Part shown: piece by piece, positions 1-11,315 of the stretch
How the letters are laid out: the number at the start of each line of letters is the position of its first letter
How positions within the stretch are numbered: the stretch's first letter is position 1
Assembly (NCBI GenBank): GCA_905221605.1
Contig: CAJNDS010002304.1
Location: forward strand, 250,001-314,000
DNA length: 64,000 nt
Direction of reading: 5' to 3'
DNA from: Symbiodinium natans
Taxonomy: Eukaryota > Sar > Dinophyceae > Suessiales > Symbiodiniaceae
Program-made: the position numbers and the translations under genes
The notes under the pieces: model-generated
The model's input: the letters and a program-made list of their open reading frames with translations, nothing else
What the model was told of the DNA's origin: nothing
Databases searched by the model: none

Positions 1-9
1 GCGGAGCGC

Positions 10-455
<446 letters not shown>

Positions 456-474
456 CTACGACGCGCGTCATGGA

Positions 475-700
475 TATTTGAGGCTACGTTTCCGTCACAG
501 CACGCATGCAAAAACACTGTAATTTGCGATGTTTCCAGATGGGGCATCACCCGAGTTGCCAGGGCGGGAAACTACTTGTTTCGTGCGCGACTTGCTTGTC
601 TAGCATCTGGCTTCACAGGTTGAGTTTTTGTAGTGTTAAAGGGACGAGTCAGAGAAACAGAGTTGCAAAAAAGACTGTATCCTTAAACCAAAGCCTGAAG
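475..700. other. Unassigned unique sequence
   Basis: No repeat, RNA or convincing coding signal was seen between the triplet array and the degenerate repeat that follows. The short plus-strand frame here shows no recognisable motif. Confidence 0.4.
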
Positions 701-1140
701 TGCAAACCCAAAAGTCCTATGTGCTGAAACCCCACACCCAAAAGCCTGAAGTGCAAGCCCAAAAGTCCTGTGTGCGTAAACCTGAAACACTAAACCCTAA
801 ACCCCACAGCTTCATCCCAAAAGTCCTGTACCCTTTAACCCTAAACCCCAAACCCCCAGCTTCAACTGGAACCCCAAAACTCCTGTTTCCTTAAACCTTA
901 AACCCGAACCCCACAGCCTGAAGTTCAAGCCCAAAAGTCCTGTGTGCTTAAACCTGAAACCCTAGACCCAAAACCCCACAGCTTCAAGTGGAAGCCCAAA
1001 GTCCTGTGCGCTTAAACCTTCCCGTTGCCCAAAACCCCACAGCTTCCCCACAGCTTCAAGTGGAAGCCCAACAGTCCTGTGTGCTTAAACCCTGGAAGTC
1101 CAAAAGTACTGTGTGCTTAAACCCTAAACCCAACACACCA
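700..1140. repeat. Degenerate tandem repeat with CCCTAAACC cores
   Basis: Roughly 60-bp units recur with the elements 'cccaaaagtcctgtg', 'cttaaaccctgaaac' and 'ccccacagcttcaa'. The CCCTAAACC cores resemble decayed telomere-type repeat. Unit length and order vary, so this is an old array. Frames through it (Lys/Pro-rich) are not credible genes. Confidence 0.75.
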
Positions 1141-1304
1141 CAGCTTGAAGTCCTCCCCCTCTCTTCCCCCCCCCACCAGCCCCAAGCCCCCCTCCCCCCG
1201 CAAGGCAAGCCAAGCCAAGCCAATTTAAATCAAAAATTATTCGCGCATGGCTCTCATGGGAAATCCAAGACCCTCATAGGAAATGCTAGGCCCTCATAGA
1301 AATC

Positions 1305-1520
1305 CAAGGCCCTCATCAGCAAAAACACTTTTCCCGCCCTCCCCAGAAAATGTAAAATAAGCTCAAGGCTCGAGTTTTGAAGGGGTAAAGTGAGGAATAA
1401 CACGGCCCGCAAAGGAAATCAAAGGCCCTCATCAGCAAAAACATTTTCCCGCCCTCCCCAGAAAATTTAAAATAAGCTAAAACTCGAGTTTTGAAGGGGT
1501 AAAGTAAGGAATAACACGGC
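1305..1520. repeat. Direct duplication of a ~100-bp unit
   Basis: The segment ending at 1406 (beginning 'aaggccctcatcagc') is repeated at about 1420-1520 with few differences. Both copies end in 'ggaataacacggc'. Shorter 'ggccctcat' echoes precede it from 1266. The second copy abuts the AGT array. Confidence 0.85.
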
Positions 1521-1540
1521 GTCAATTATCCATGACGTTC

Positions 1541-1541
1541 T

Positions 1542-1613
<72 letters not shown>

Positions 1614-1637
1614 CAGTAGTAGTAGTAGTAGCAGTAG

Positions 1638-1673
<36 letters not shown>

Positions 1674-1719
1674 CAGTCGCAGTAGCAGTAGTAGCAGTAG
1701 CAGTAGCAGTAGCAGTAGC

Positions 1720-1787
<68 letters not shown>

Positions 1788-1834
1788 CAGTAGCAGTAGC
1801 AGTAGCAGTAGCAGTAGCAGTAGTAGTAGTAGCC

Positions 1835-1874
<40 letters not shown>

Positions 1875-1875
1875 C

Positions 1876-1910
<35 letters not shown>

Positions 1911-1922
1911 CAGCAGCAGGAG

Positions 1923-1955
<33 letters not shown>

Positions 1956-2070
1956 CAGCAGCAGCAGTAACGGTAGCAGCAGCAGCAGCAATGGTAGTAG
2001 TAGTGGTAGTGGGTGTGGTAATGATAGCGGTAGCAGTAGCGGCAGCGGTAGCGTCAGGGTCATTGGCACA
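1541..2070. repeat. (AGT)n triplet array with AGC/CGT variants
   Basis: Over 500 bp of AGT repeats interspersed with AGC and CGT triplets. It is the reverse complement of the array at 10-455. It directly abuts the 3' end of lectin-like gene copy A, as a similar array abuts copy B at 17.1 kb. Read on the minus strand, one frame is poly-Thr, one poly-Leu and one poly-Tyr. Confidence 0.95.
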
Positions 2071-2092
2071 GGAGGAGTAGTCGTTGTTTCTG

Positions 2093-3475
2093 CTAGTCCT
2101 GCTGCAGTGTAGCGTCTGTGTATGTATTCTCTTCCAGCACCAAGTGAGCACCAGAACTGGACAACTTGTCCAGGTCAAGCCGAAGCCATCCACCATCGGA
2201 TCCCATTCTCGTGACCAGGCTTGCCAATACAAGCGGGTTGCTGCTCAGCTCCCCCGAAAACGTGAACAGCTGCCCTTTATTGGCATCCTCCCAGCCCATG
2301 GAACCCACTAGGTCAGACCGCACGACGGTGTAGGGGATCGTGCGCACGGCTGCGGGCTCCGCGGATATTCCATGGCAAGCCTCCTCGGTAGAAGCATCAA
2401 ACAACATCCACTTCTTATTCTGTAGCCATGAATAGTCGCTCGTAGTGCTACGCAAATCCAATGTGCCATCGGCGCTTGTCATCAGCACATGATCGGTCTG
2501 GCTGAGAAGGAACACCTGGCCACCATCAGCCCTTTCAATTGTCCATTCCTGTGCAATTCCTGCAAGGACTGGCTCAGGGGCAGCGCTCTCTGACAGATGA
2601 AAGGACCGATGGCTGGTGAAGATGACCTTGCTGTTGGACAGGCTGGTAGTCCACCGAGCCGAGGAGTCCCTACTCGAAGCCACCTGAAGCACACCAGCCT
2701 GGTCTTGCAAAAACAGCCCCTGCCAACTGCGGATCAATATCTCCTGGCCCACTTGGCAGACTCTCTCTGCCGGAGCCTGGATCTGTGTCGTGCTGGCCTG
2801 AGTATCAAACGCGATGTAGCCGATCTGCTCTGGCACGTTGACCTGGCCATCGAAGGCCTTGACAGAATCCAAGGCCACACGCATTGAAGACGATGTCAAA
2901 GAAGAGACGCCAACCACAAGCCAAGGTGCTGATGGTTGATTAGATACTTCGTTGTTTGCTGTTTGAAGGTCAGTCAGTACCGCTGGAACCTCTGAAAAAG
3001 AATGAGCAAAAGCAAGCTCTTCCCAACCCTTGTTGGGGAAGTCCAAGGGCCTGCAAGTAGCACCCTGCCGCTGCGTCGTTTCCACAATGCCTGCTTCGAA
3101 GACTCGGCCATCCGGCAGCATGTGTACACCGGGAGATGCCATCATGAACGTGATCGACATTTCTGAGTGACCACCGTTCTCGGGCATTGGCTCTGTGATG
3201 CAAGTCTGGAAGGAGTGATTTGTGATGGCCCTCAAACGAACCTTGGCCGGCGTCGTCCCCTGCATGGTGCTCAGGGCCACTACAACAGGAGCCTCCTCAA
3301 ACGCCTCCACGAAACGGAGGGTTTCCCAACAGCCCTCAATGGTTCCGGGCACATTAAATCTGTTCACCTCAAGCCTTCCAGCTTGTGCTGGATGGCACTG
3401 ACATGCAACCGACGCAAGCACCAGCCACACATGTCTTGGGCACAGGAGCTGCCAGCGCTCACGGCGAGTCATCAT
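2093..3475 (-). CDS. Secreted lectin-like beta-sandwich protein, copy A (intact)
   Basis: A single 460-codon open frame. Residues about 15-32 form a signal-peptide-like hydrophobic stretch ending AQA before GRLEV, so the product is probably secreted or at the cell surface. Two repeated modules (about 45-125 and 145-225) share the pattern W-E-x-L-x-F, F-x-E-x-P-V/A-V and a later aromatic/Gly strand ending GYIAFD. This resembles H-type-lectin-like beta-sandwich repeats, by pattern only. The middle (about 245-345), with RSWQGLFLQDQAG and VFLLSQTDHVLMT, looks like beta-trefoil/fascin-type strands. A third module at the C terminus stops at EENTYTDATLQQD just before the AGT array and looks shorter than the first two. 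The start is the upstream ATG in frame; copy B uses a different one. No function beyond possible glycan binding is claimed. Confidence 0.75.
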   Translation of the reverse strand: MMTRRERWQLLCPRHVWLVLASVACQCHPAQAGRLEVNRFNVPGTIEGCWETLRFVEAFEEAPVVVALSTMQGTTPAKVRLRAITNHSFQTCITEPMPENGGHSEMSITFMMASPGVHMLPDGRVFEAGIVETTQRQGATCRPLDFPNKGWEELAFAHSFSEVPAVLTDLQTANNEVSNQPSAPWLVVGVSSLTSSSMRVALDSVKAFDGQVNVPEQIGYIAFDTQASTTQIQAPAERVCQVGQEILIRSWQGLFLQDQAGVLQVASSRDSSARWTTSLSNSKVIFTSHRSFHLSESAAPEPVLAGIAQEWTIERADGGQVFLLSQTDHVLMTSADGTLDLRSTTSDYSWLQNKKWMLFDASTEEACHGISAEPAAVRTIPYTVVRSDLVGSMGWEDANKGQLFTFSGELSSNPLVLASLVTRMGSDGGWLRLDLDKLSSSGAHLVLEENTYTDATLQQD

Positions 3476-3590
3476 GAGTCATCCTTCGCCTTCCCCTGCG
3501 TGCTTCTGCAAATCGGTGAACGCGCTCATGGCGAGTCATCAGGAGTCATCCCTTGCACTTCCCTGCGTGCTTCTGCAAATCGGTGAAGAA
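3459..3590. repeat. Two-copy 66-bp tandem repeat at the lectin 5' end
   Basis: Copies begin at 3459 and 3525 with CTCA(C/T)GGCGAGTCATCA and end near GCAAATCGGTGAA. The same pair lies at 18487-18616. Copy 1 overlaps the coding start: its CTCAT (an ATG on the minus strand) is CTCAC here, removing the Met used in copy B. Confidence 0.85.
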
Positions 3591-3794
3591 TTCTGAGGTT
3601 GATGCATCTTCTCGCCACAGTCTACTAAGTCTAGCAAGTGTGCAGGGTTCGAACTGCCCCCCGAGTCTGATGACAGTGTGCTTGTGAAAGAACGCACCTG
3701 GAGGCCTCGAGGCTTGAGCCAAGTCTGAGCCTGAAGATTGACCGGGGCTGGCCACCAAGGAGGGCAACATTTTGGGATTTCCCCCTTGATACTC

Positions 3795-3875
3795 ACAGTC
3801 CTTAGTAGGGATTAAATTACCCCTCTTAGAATCCTTATTAAGGACTGTTAGTATAAGAGGATAACATCCCAAGCA
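3795..3875. repeat. Short hairpin element with AAGGACTGTTAGTA core
   Basis: CCTCTTA at 3824 pairs exactly with TAAGAGG at 3855, enclosing AAGGACTGTTAGTA. An inverted partial copy (CAGTCCTTAGTA) lies just left. Related copies are at 11316-11460 and 18828-18895. It could be a miniature dispersed element or a structured RNA motif; I do not recognise it. Confidence 0.6.
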
Positions 3876-4522
3876 GCGTCCTTCCTTGTCGATACCCCTT
3901 TGTCTTGAAGCCCTGGCCCGAAACCCGGAGCAGCTACCAAAGCAGACCCAAAGAGGCACACCACACCCCTCATGCAGATACTGCGGTGCTTGCATTGTCT
4001 TTGGCACGTGCTTTTTGTCATCCAGGTCGCAAGCCCGAGCAACTGCAAACACACAAGCAACAGGACGTTGCAACCATTTGGCACGTGCCAGGGCCCAAGT
4101 AGGCGATACAAGTTGCCAGGTAGGTGCAGCAAAATCGCTAATTAGAGGGCGGGTGTCCCGAAAGAGCTTAAACAATGAAGCGTCAACACGAAGGAGTTCA
4201 AGAAAACCTGCCATAATTACATGTATGTGTCTGTGTTGTATTTTCTTGCTATTCCTTTTATGGTAGATGTATGTACACACATGACCATGTGACATACTCT
4301 GCCCAAGCACGCACATATAGCAACGTGTGTACCAAGATATATCACAATATTGCGTGTATGTATATACACATATACCAATTTTCCACACAATATACAAACA
4401 GATACTGATTGTATCCGAATCCAAGACATGCAGAGTTAAAATGATGTGACCATATGTTCTGAGTTTTTCTGTTCTCGCTAAGCTCAAACTCAAAAAAAGA
4501 CGACCAGAGAAAGCGGAAAACA

Positions 4523-5910
4523 TCATTGGCGAAGCCATCTGTGCGAAACCAGCTCCTGGATGGCAGAGGGTTTAGGGTTTTTTTTGCCACCCGCCTAGCA
4601 GACCCCTCTCTGGGATCACTCCGCAGCGACCAGTCGGATGTGTTCTCCAAAACGCAACATGGGCCCCGAGACTCCCTGCTCAACCTCAAAACCCAGACCT
4701 TACGTCCATACATCCCAAACATATGATTACCAGGGAATACTCCAGGCCGGGCACTTCAGCTCACATGGTTTAGGGTTTAGGGTTCAGTTGCTAGATGAAC
4801 TCGACGATGGCAGGCCATTTTGGGCTCGTCCTCTTGAAACTCCGAAACGGCCATTGCCAATTCATGGCACCACTTCTCGAGCTCGGCCATTTGCACTTTG
4901 ACAGATGCATAATCACCTGGTGCCTCAGGGGGAATAGGATAAACTGGGGCGGCTACGTTGGTGTCACAGGACAACACTTTAGACCGTGAAGCTACATCAC
5001 AGATGGTCCTACGCCTGACGCGAGATGGAAGCAACTGCTGGAAGATTGTAGAAGACATGAGGCTGAGGCAAGGGTTTGTGTAATCCAGAGTGTGCACTGC
5101 TGATGCTGCCTTCGCATGACTCACCGAACGTGCCACCTTCACCTGGCATCACGCAAAGGCTTGCCCAATTGTCCCGGGACACAGGCCAGTGACATCAGCA
5201 AAATCTACTTCCAACAAGAGCATGGCCACGGGCAAACTCAAATATCACCCATGTTCTTTGCTTTGCTTTGCAATGCACCTGAGATGCAGGAAATTCGGGC
5301 ATCCCGTTCCCGTTTGCCTTCCCCGAGCCGTTTGCCGGGCGCCAGCTGCGGCCCATGGCAGGTAGACCGATGCTTGCTTCTATAATTAATCCCCTGCCCT
5401 GATTATTCTTCTTATTATTATTACGATGTTTTAGTACTATTATTCTTATTCTTATGAGCATATTATATATTTTGGGAGGGGGTTTACTTGATAACTTATG
5501 TCGTCCAGCAAGGTCATGTTCGTCGCGATGAGATGTAAGTGTGAGTGTTGAGGGTGAGCGGGCATGCGAAGAACGCCTGTCTTTCTGAAACTGGCTGTGA
5601 TGCCTTCAACGTCGATGCAGCGCTTGCATGGCATCCTCAAGACATTCTCAAGAAGAGAAGTTGAACATCTGAAGGGAGGCCAGAGCAGTCCTTCTAAGGC
5701 GCAAGCAGACAGCAGACACATTTGGCCTCGGAAAGGCCGGCTCCCATGAGCCTTCTAGGTTGGTTTAAACAGCGAGTAGGCATTTTGCCCTACGCCTACC
5801 ATTTATGCGCTTCTTCTGTAGTTGCCTTCGGCAAGCGAAAACATCGAAGCCTAATTTGCTGGCTATGGGCCCAACATGCACGCGGTTTGTCTAGCGGCCA
5901 CCCACGTCTT
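4523..5910. other. Mostly unassigned; one possible minus-strand exon
   Basis: Between the duplicated block and the last exon of the C2 gene. A 121-codon minus frame at 4777-5142 has a protein-like segment (APVYPIPPEAPGDYASVK then VQMAELEKWCHELAMAV) and may be an exon of a neighbouring minus-strand gene; I do not recognise it. The rest holds short TTTAGGG traces (about 4570 and 4770) and an ATT-rich stretch at 5400-5475. Confidence 0.35.
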
Positions 5911-8900
5911 TTAGATGGCCACGTTGACCACTGCGAGGACAACTTCATCACAAAGGTCCGCGGCACTGCGTGCTCGGCTAGTCTGAAGGAACGACTCCAA
6001 GCGATGCAACATGAGATCTTGCAGGCGCAAATTAAAATCCTCCACATTGTGGATCTTGCTCAGAACCAGCTCCTGGTCGCAGCAAGTTTGAGTTTTGGGT
6101 TGGGGGTTCTAAAATGTTCGAAACCCAAAGCTCCAAGTAGGGTTTAGGGTTTAGGGTTTAGGGTTTAGGGTTTAGGGTTTAGGGTTTAGGGTTTAGGGTT
6201 TAGGGCTTCTTGTGGGCAGATGTCCTTGTCCGCCGGATAGGATGCCTCAGCGCTCCGCACGTCCAGCTCCACGAGCCGGTCGAAGCAAAGATCCCGAGAA
6301 GCCGCCGAGTGCATCTTCACCGCCTCCGCCACATCCGAACGGGTGCTGGGCTCAGAGGTTAGGGGGTTAAGGGGATAAGGGGCTAAGGGTTAAGGGGTTA
6401 AGGGGCTAAGCTGTTAGGGGGTTAAGGTGTTAAGGAGCTAAGGTTTAAGGGGTTAAGGGGTTAAGGGGTTAAGGGGTTAAGGGGTTAAGGGGTTAAGGGG
6501 TTAAAGGGTTAAGGGGTTAAGGGGTTAAGGGGTTAAGGGGTTAAGGGGTTAAGGGGTTACGGGTTAAGGGTTAAGGGGTTGAGGGGTTGAGGGGTTTAGG
6601 GTTTCGAATAACACGTTGAGGAGACAGCTCAACCATAGTCGCCATGTGTGTGTAGACTCTATGAAGCACAGTTTTGGAAACGAAAACGCGTGAAGCTCGC
6701 ACGCCTGCTGCAAGTGGAGTTCGTGAGCTTCGACTAGTTCAGCCACACACCACACGCGGGTCAGCAAACCAAAGTCTGTCTCCAGGGCAACCACTTGCTC
6801 CAACCGGCCCTGGCTGCGGCTCGAGGGCTTTCATCGCTTCCCCCAGTTTGGAAACATTCCCCTCCCGAACATGAAAATACAAATCCGAAACCCCCCCTCC
6901 GGAAGTAGGGAGGTAAGTAGGGAGCAAGAGTGTAAACAAAGGCCTTGGAGCCTGAGAGGCTGAGAGTTTAGAGTTTCCGGGTTCAGGGCTTCAAAAGCTC
7001 TCAGCAAGGTTTTGTGTTGATCACGTGCTCGGACAAGCGAGGTGAGTTAAATCAGGTACACAGTACGCCCACTCAGCAGCAGCATTGTGCTCACTCCAAC
7101 CGGCCATTGTATGCCTGTCAGAGCTACTTGCAAATCTTAAAGCTTCCTCATGCATAGGGCGTGGAGCTGCGACACGGCTCACTACTCACTGTCTTGGGCC
7201 GCTCAATCTGAGTAGCCCGAGCTAGTGCCGGCACGGGCTGGAACTCCATGTTTTCAGTGGCGCCTTCGGAGTGTGACAGTGAACGTTTGGGCACACAAGG
7301 CCGTCTGGGATGCCACAGCACAGCACACCACACTAGACTTGGGGGCTCTTACTTTCATCCCAAAGCCTCTTTAGCCCTTCTCTCTCGACTGCAAAGGTGG
7401 CGCTGGCCATTATCCGGCGCGTCCGAGTACGTGGCCATTCCCACAGCCGACGTCTGACAATTCCACATTCGCCCGTGGCGGCTTGACACTCTGGACTCTG
7501 AACCACTGGCTGCTTCACTCGCTCTGCTGTCTGGTGGCCCATGTTCCACCCGTGTCTTCAGAAGCAGCTGTGGGACAGGAACTGGTACAAGAACCACTGC
7601 AGGTCCGGGAACGAATGCTACGCTGGGAACGCATGCCGGTGAACTACCGAGCACACAGCCATGGCCAAGCATGGGAGGTCGGGGGCATATGCAGCACCAG
7701 ACGAGCCACGCGTCCAGATGTTGCCCGTGAGAGTCACTTGGAAGTGATACCGCGCGAGCTTCTCCAGGCCAATCGAACGGCTGCGTTTCGATTCAGAAAG
7801 TTGAGCGACATCGACGACTGAGCCAGGCGAACCAGGATAATTTGCAAGAATCACCGTACATTCCGCAACTATCACGCTGCTTTCTGCTGGGTTGCGCCGG
7901 CATGTGGCCCGAACGGTTGGCAGACTGTAGAGAGTCCCCACCTCATCCATGTTGCGGGGCTGGACAGTCTGTATGGTCCTGAAGTACATCTGCTTGAACA
8001 CGCCGCCTTTCAAGCTTTGGGGCTAGAGCATCGAGTTCAGTGCGAGATCCGTTGGGTTGACTCTGGAGTCACACTTGCGGTTGGTGGGATTTCGTTTAGG
8101 CTCCTCTCCGACGTCCGGAGTCGGGCTTCACTCTTTCGTGTCAGGGCCGCAAGGTGTGTGCGGTAAGCGACCTCGCTCGCCCGGCTGGCTGAACCAGACA
8201 CTAACGACCAGCCTTCGGCTCTGCGCCAGCTGGGCCAAGGCGAACAGACCGAGTGGTGCATTTGCTCAGATACTCAAGGCGCCTTCGGATGTTGTGGTTG
8301 CACTGCCAATGCTGCTTCATCCAGGAGACCAAGCAGCTGAAATCCAAAGCCCACTGGTCTGAAGGCTTAAGATTTCACGGGTTGGTTTTGAAGTTAAGAG
8401 GCAAGGCCTTGGAAATCCAAGGCTTGCCTTAAGATCTCTAGAGCCTGCCATTTTGGAACATGAGGCCAGGCATTTGAAATCCAAAGCTCGCCGGGGCTTT
8501 AACCCAAGAGACCGCAACGAAATCAAGGGCCAGCCCTTAAGATTCCAAGGACCGGCCTTTGAGCCAAGAGGCCAAGGCATTGAAATCCGGGACTTAAGAG
8601 AGGGTCCCCAAACGGTGCGGACCGGCTGGCTCCCGGACCACCCCTTCCCGGATTGATCAGGACACTTTTGAAGGGAACTCTTGGTTTCGCCTGGCCATTC
8701 TAGCTTTCGGGGTCTTGGAAAGGTTTAGTTCTACAGGGAGCTTAGGTTTAAGCCATTGGCTTCAATCACCCCCCCAAACAGTTCCCAAACCTTGGGAGCC
8801 CAGACTAAACATGATCCATCGCTACACCGGAGAGTCGCACCGAGAGCTGCAAAGACGTCTGAGAGTAGGAGGTTCCATCCCTGCTTGGCTGGTACGTACA

Positions 8901-9640
8901 TACCGAGGCCATGAGGCCATCTAATCCTTGAGAAAACTTCGGGAGTTTGTGCGCCTGGCCCTGCTCGCGCAAGGATCTCTTCAGGTAAGCCATCATATCG
9001 TCGAACTTGTTCATCTCCTGTACGCTGGCACGATACATCAGCTTGAACAGCTGCACGGCAACATTCTACGATCGAATCACGAAGCATGCTGAATCTCTTG
9101 CAGCTTGGCTTCGCTGAGATCGCCGGAGAAATGCTTCGGCGTGGTGCAACTGCAGGGTGCTATTCTGTGACCGGTCGAGTCCGTCTGCGGTGGGGCCGCG
9201 CAAATTCCAGCATGCTGGTTCACAGAAAATGCACAAACCCAGTAGCGAACGTCGAGTGCTGATTTCCTTTGGAGGGCATCTGTCAGTTTGCCAAACTCGC
9301 GTTGCACCAGGATCCGCGCGATCTCATCATACTTCTCCACATCCAGTGCGTCAGCGAAGATCGCAGCGAGCAAGTGGGTAAATGTGTTCCGCCAGGAGTG
9401 GGTTACCATCTTCTGTGCCAAAAAAGGCTGGCCATTGTTCACTACGTCAGCAAACGCATACCCTCCAGTCGCCGTTTGCTCGTTTCCCTCTTGTCCTTTC
9501 TTCCTGCTTTCGCCGTCCGTGAGGTCTTGGCCTAGCACACCCTGCGACGCAGACACGACCAGCTTCTGCGGACGTATGCTGCCTCGAACGCCCTCGCTCG
9601 TGTCCGAAAGGTTGGTATCATCTCAGGGCAGATCTGTGGG
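5911..9640 (-). CDS. C-terminal exons of the membrane/C2 gene (dinoflagellate-type family domain)
   Basis: Four colinear coding segments. About 9077-9630 encodes FADVVNNGQPF, then KMVTHSWRNTF, then YWVCAFSVNQHAGICA. About 8960-9046 encodes EMNKFDDMMAYLKR after an AG acceptor. About 6670-6800 encodes ALETDFGLLTRVWCVAELVE followed by AHELHLQQ. 5911-6072 encodes LVLSKIHNVEDFNLRLQDLM and ends at a TAA (5911-5913), with an AG acceptor at 6073-6074. From memory, these motifs in this order belong to a large family abundant in dinoflagellates whose biochemical role I do not know. Conserved Cys/His and Trp positions suggest a folded, possibly enzymatic domain. Introns are large (over 2 kb between the second and third segments) and hold TTTAGGG-type repeats. 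Confidence 0.7.
6138..6206. repeat. Interstitial TTTAGGG array
   Basis: About nine perfect tandem TTTAGGG copies inside the last intron of the C2 gene, about 65 bp from the last exon's acceptor. The unit equals the plant/alveolate-type telomere repeat. Confidence 0.97.
6357..6606. repeat. (GGGGTTAA)n 8-bp array
   Basis: About 250 bp of tandem GGGGTTAA with imperfect ends containing GGGGCTAA and GGGTTGAG variants, grading into TTTAGGG at 6597. It lies in the same intron as the TTTAGGG array and looks like a diverged, length-altered derivative of it. Confidence 0.93.
6810..8935. other. Large intron of the C2 gene; no assigned function
   Basis: Between the WCVAEL and EMNKFDDMM segments. A 131-codon minus frame (7618-8013) has fairly protein-like composition but no motif I recognise, and it does not fit the order of the family. 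A degenerate repeat lies at 8340-8600. No RNA gene was seen. Confidence 0.4.
8340..8600. repeat. Degenerate repeat with 'gaaatcca' cores
   Basis: Three to four diverged units carry 'agaggccaaggcatt', 'tgaaatccaa(a/g)gc' and 'gcccttaagat'. Spacing varies between about 55 and 75 bp. It lies in the large intron. Confidence 0.55.
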
Positions 9641-9649
9641 GAAGAGTTC

Positions 9650-10060
9650 TGTTGCTGGTTTTTGAGATGCATGGGGAGTCGGTGGCTAGTTAGATGAACA
9701 TTCTCCTAAGGGCACCCAAGGCAATGGCACAATATGATTCTGATTGCGTTGACCAGATTCTACAATCCCACATTCCACGAACAACAGGGCGGGTAGAAAC
9801 CGATGGGGGGGGGGGTGGGGCACCTTTGAAACAAACAAGCCTCGGCTATCTTGTGAAGGCGACCGGGAGGTGAGGCGGAGGACCTGGAAGGGCAAATTGT
9901 GTGGGAATATGTGGGTTGAGGGTTTGGGTTCCTTTTTGCCACCTGCCCCGCAGCCTGGCAAACACACTGTCGGGATGCAGTACGTCCACGCTTGACGATT
10001 TTGAGGTTGGGACACCTACTTTTGTGAGGTTCTAAGGTTGAAAAAGTTAATCCTCACCTG
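9650..10060. other. Intronic sequence with G-run
   Basis: Contains a G10 tract near 9807 and a short TTTAGGG-like trace near 9920. No coding or RNA feature is supported. Confidence 0.4.
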
Positions 10061-10062
10061 CC

Positions 10063-10150
10063 CGGATGGCTGCATCTGCCACGCAGCCTGCGCTTCTTCC
10101 GAAGTCGCGTAGGCCGTGATGGAGATCTGATGGGTTGCGCACGGGGCGCT
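10063..10150 (-). CDS. Possible small exon between C2 and C-terminal domains
   Basis: On the minus strand the frame reads THQISITAYATSEEAQAAWQ followed by MQPSGQ and a GTGAGG donor. It lies in the right order and strand to belong to the C2 gene. The acceptor is not clear and the motif is unknown to me, so this is a candidate only. Confidence 0.35.
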
Positions 10151-10328
10151 GCATCAGCCCTTCTAGTCATTGCACGCCAGCACCGCATGAATAGGTCAAG
10201 CAAGGAAAGGCTAGGTCAAGCAAGGAGCATAAAGTTCTCCTCCTTCTTTTGGAGCATCCTGGAGCTCCAGCACTTCGCTTAGTCCATGCCAACACCTGGA
10301 AACCTTCAGCGAACATCCGGGGTGACTC

Positions 10329-10445
10329 GTTTAGGGTTTAGGGCTTAAGGGTTTAGGGTTTAAGGGTTGAGGGTTAAGGGTGTAGGGTTTATGGTCTAGG
10401 GTTCAGGGTTTAGGGTTTAGGGCTTAGGGTTTCGGGCTTAGGGTT
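10329..10445. repeat. Degenerate TTTAGGG array
   Basis: About 15 imperfect copies (TTTAGGG, TTAAGGG, TTGAGGG, TGTAGGG) immediately beside the last C2-domain exon. Confidence 0.9.
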
Positions 10446-11283
10446 TAGGAGTTGAGCGCTGTTGCACGTATTCTGAGTCTGGCACTTGTAGAGAGGCATT
10501 GCCGAGCGGATCATCTTTTGAAGCGAAATCGTGATCCCAAAGACTGAAGTGCAACACCTCTTCGTGTAGGACGTCCTCCAGGACTGCATAATATTCAGTT
10601 TGCGCGGGGGCCAACTCGGGACAACTTGCCATTAAAGTTAACAGCACATCGAGGTGCTCAGGAGACTCCAAGAGACATGTTTGCAATAGAACTAACTGAC
10701 GCACTTCCCGCAAACATGAAAGGCTCAACGGCCACTCAGCACGGCCCAACTGCAAGACCACTTTGCTTTGTGCCTTCAAGGAAAAACGGCTCACCACCCA
10801 TGTCCTGAACCACGAAGGCCTCCTCCCAGACTGGATTTTGGTCATCTGTGATGTGCGCCGTGCGCCCGCCACCCTTCCAAGGCTTCAGAAACCTCGACCC
10901 TGCACCGACACCACACAATATGGGTCTGAAGCAGATAGCAGGTCAAGGGCGGCCAGACCTGTAGCCCGGTGCACCCGAACCATGAAGCTGCCCACATCTT
11001 TAATCTGAAGCGATTCTGGAATGATGGCCTGCCTCACGACGTCGTGTGTGGTAGAACGATCGGGGTCGAAGTGCTTCATCACCTCTCCCCCAAGATCCGC
11101 ATAGAAGCCGAGCAGCTGTCGAGCTGTTATGCCGCGATGTGCCAGCTCCTGCACTTTGTCAAGCCACACCTGTCCATCTGCTGCAGGCGTGATGTTCGCA
11201 CCGCTTTCACCATCGAGCTGCAGATCTAACCCCAGCTTCTTGGGCGCTGAGATCTCTTGGCGGCCACAGGACGTGAGCTCCAT
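10438..11283 (-). CDS. C2-domain exons of the membrane/C2 gene
   Basis: 11283 to about 10890 encodes WLDKVQELAHRGITARQLL, then FDPDRSTTHDVVRQAIIPES, then the first C2 strands, including HRATGLAALDLLSASDPY. The next piece (about 10860-10780, different frame) has the C2 signature DDQNPVWEEAFVV. The last (to about 10450) has LHFSLWDHDFASKDDPLG. Order, spacing and the acidic residues (SDPY; D-x-D with DD) match a calcium-binding C2 domain, which docks on phospholipid membranes in known families. Frame changes between pieces imply short introns. It lies between the membrane exons upstream and the MVTHSW domain downstream, all on the minus strand. Confidence 0.75.
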
Positions 11284-11315
11284 ACCAAGGCCTTGGGATG
11301 TTCCCCCGTTTACTA

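Larger units (their letters stand above)
2071..4522. repeat. Segmental duplication, copy A
   Basis: This ~2.45-kb block is highly similar and in direct orientation to 17092-19561. It contains the lectin-like gene, its upstream 66-bp tandem duplication, an AAGGACTGTTAGTA hairpin and an AT-rich tail. Similarity begins at the edge of the AGT array and ends at 'agaaagcggaaaac' (4522 here, 19561 there). Differences are scattered substitutions and small indels, some changing the reading frame. Confidence 0.95.

Noticed and set aside
3635-3665. tRNA-like GGTTCGAA T-loop
   Set aside because: No acceptor, D or anticodon stems could be found around it, and the duplicate copy has GGTCCGAA.
3705-3725. 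Relict of the dinoflagellate spliced leader (TTGGCTCAAG on the minus strand)
   Set aside because: Only ten bases match and the conserved sequence beyond them does not, so chance is likely.
3546-4538. 330-codon minus frame upstream of the lectin-like gene
   Set aside because: It is not conserved as a frame in copy B, crosses AT microsatellite, and shows no domain.
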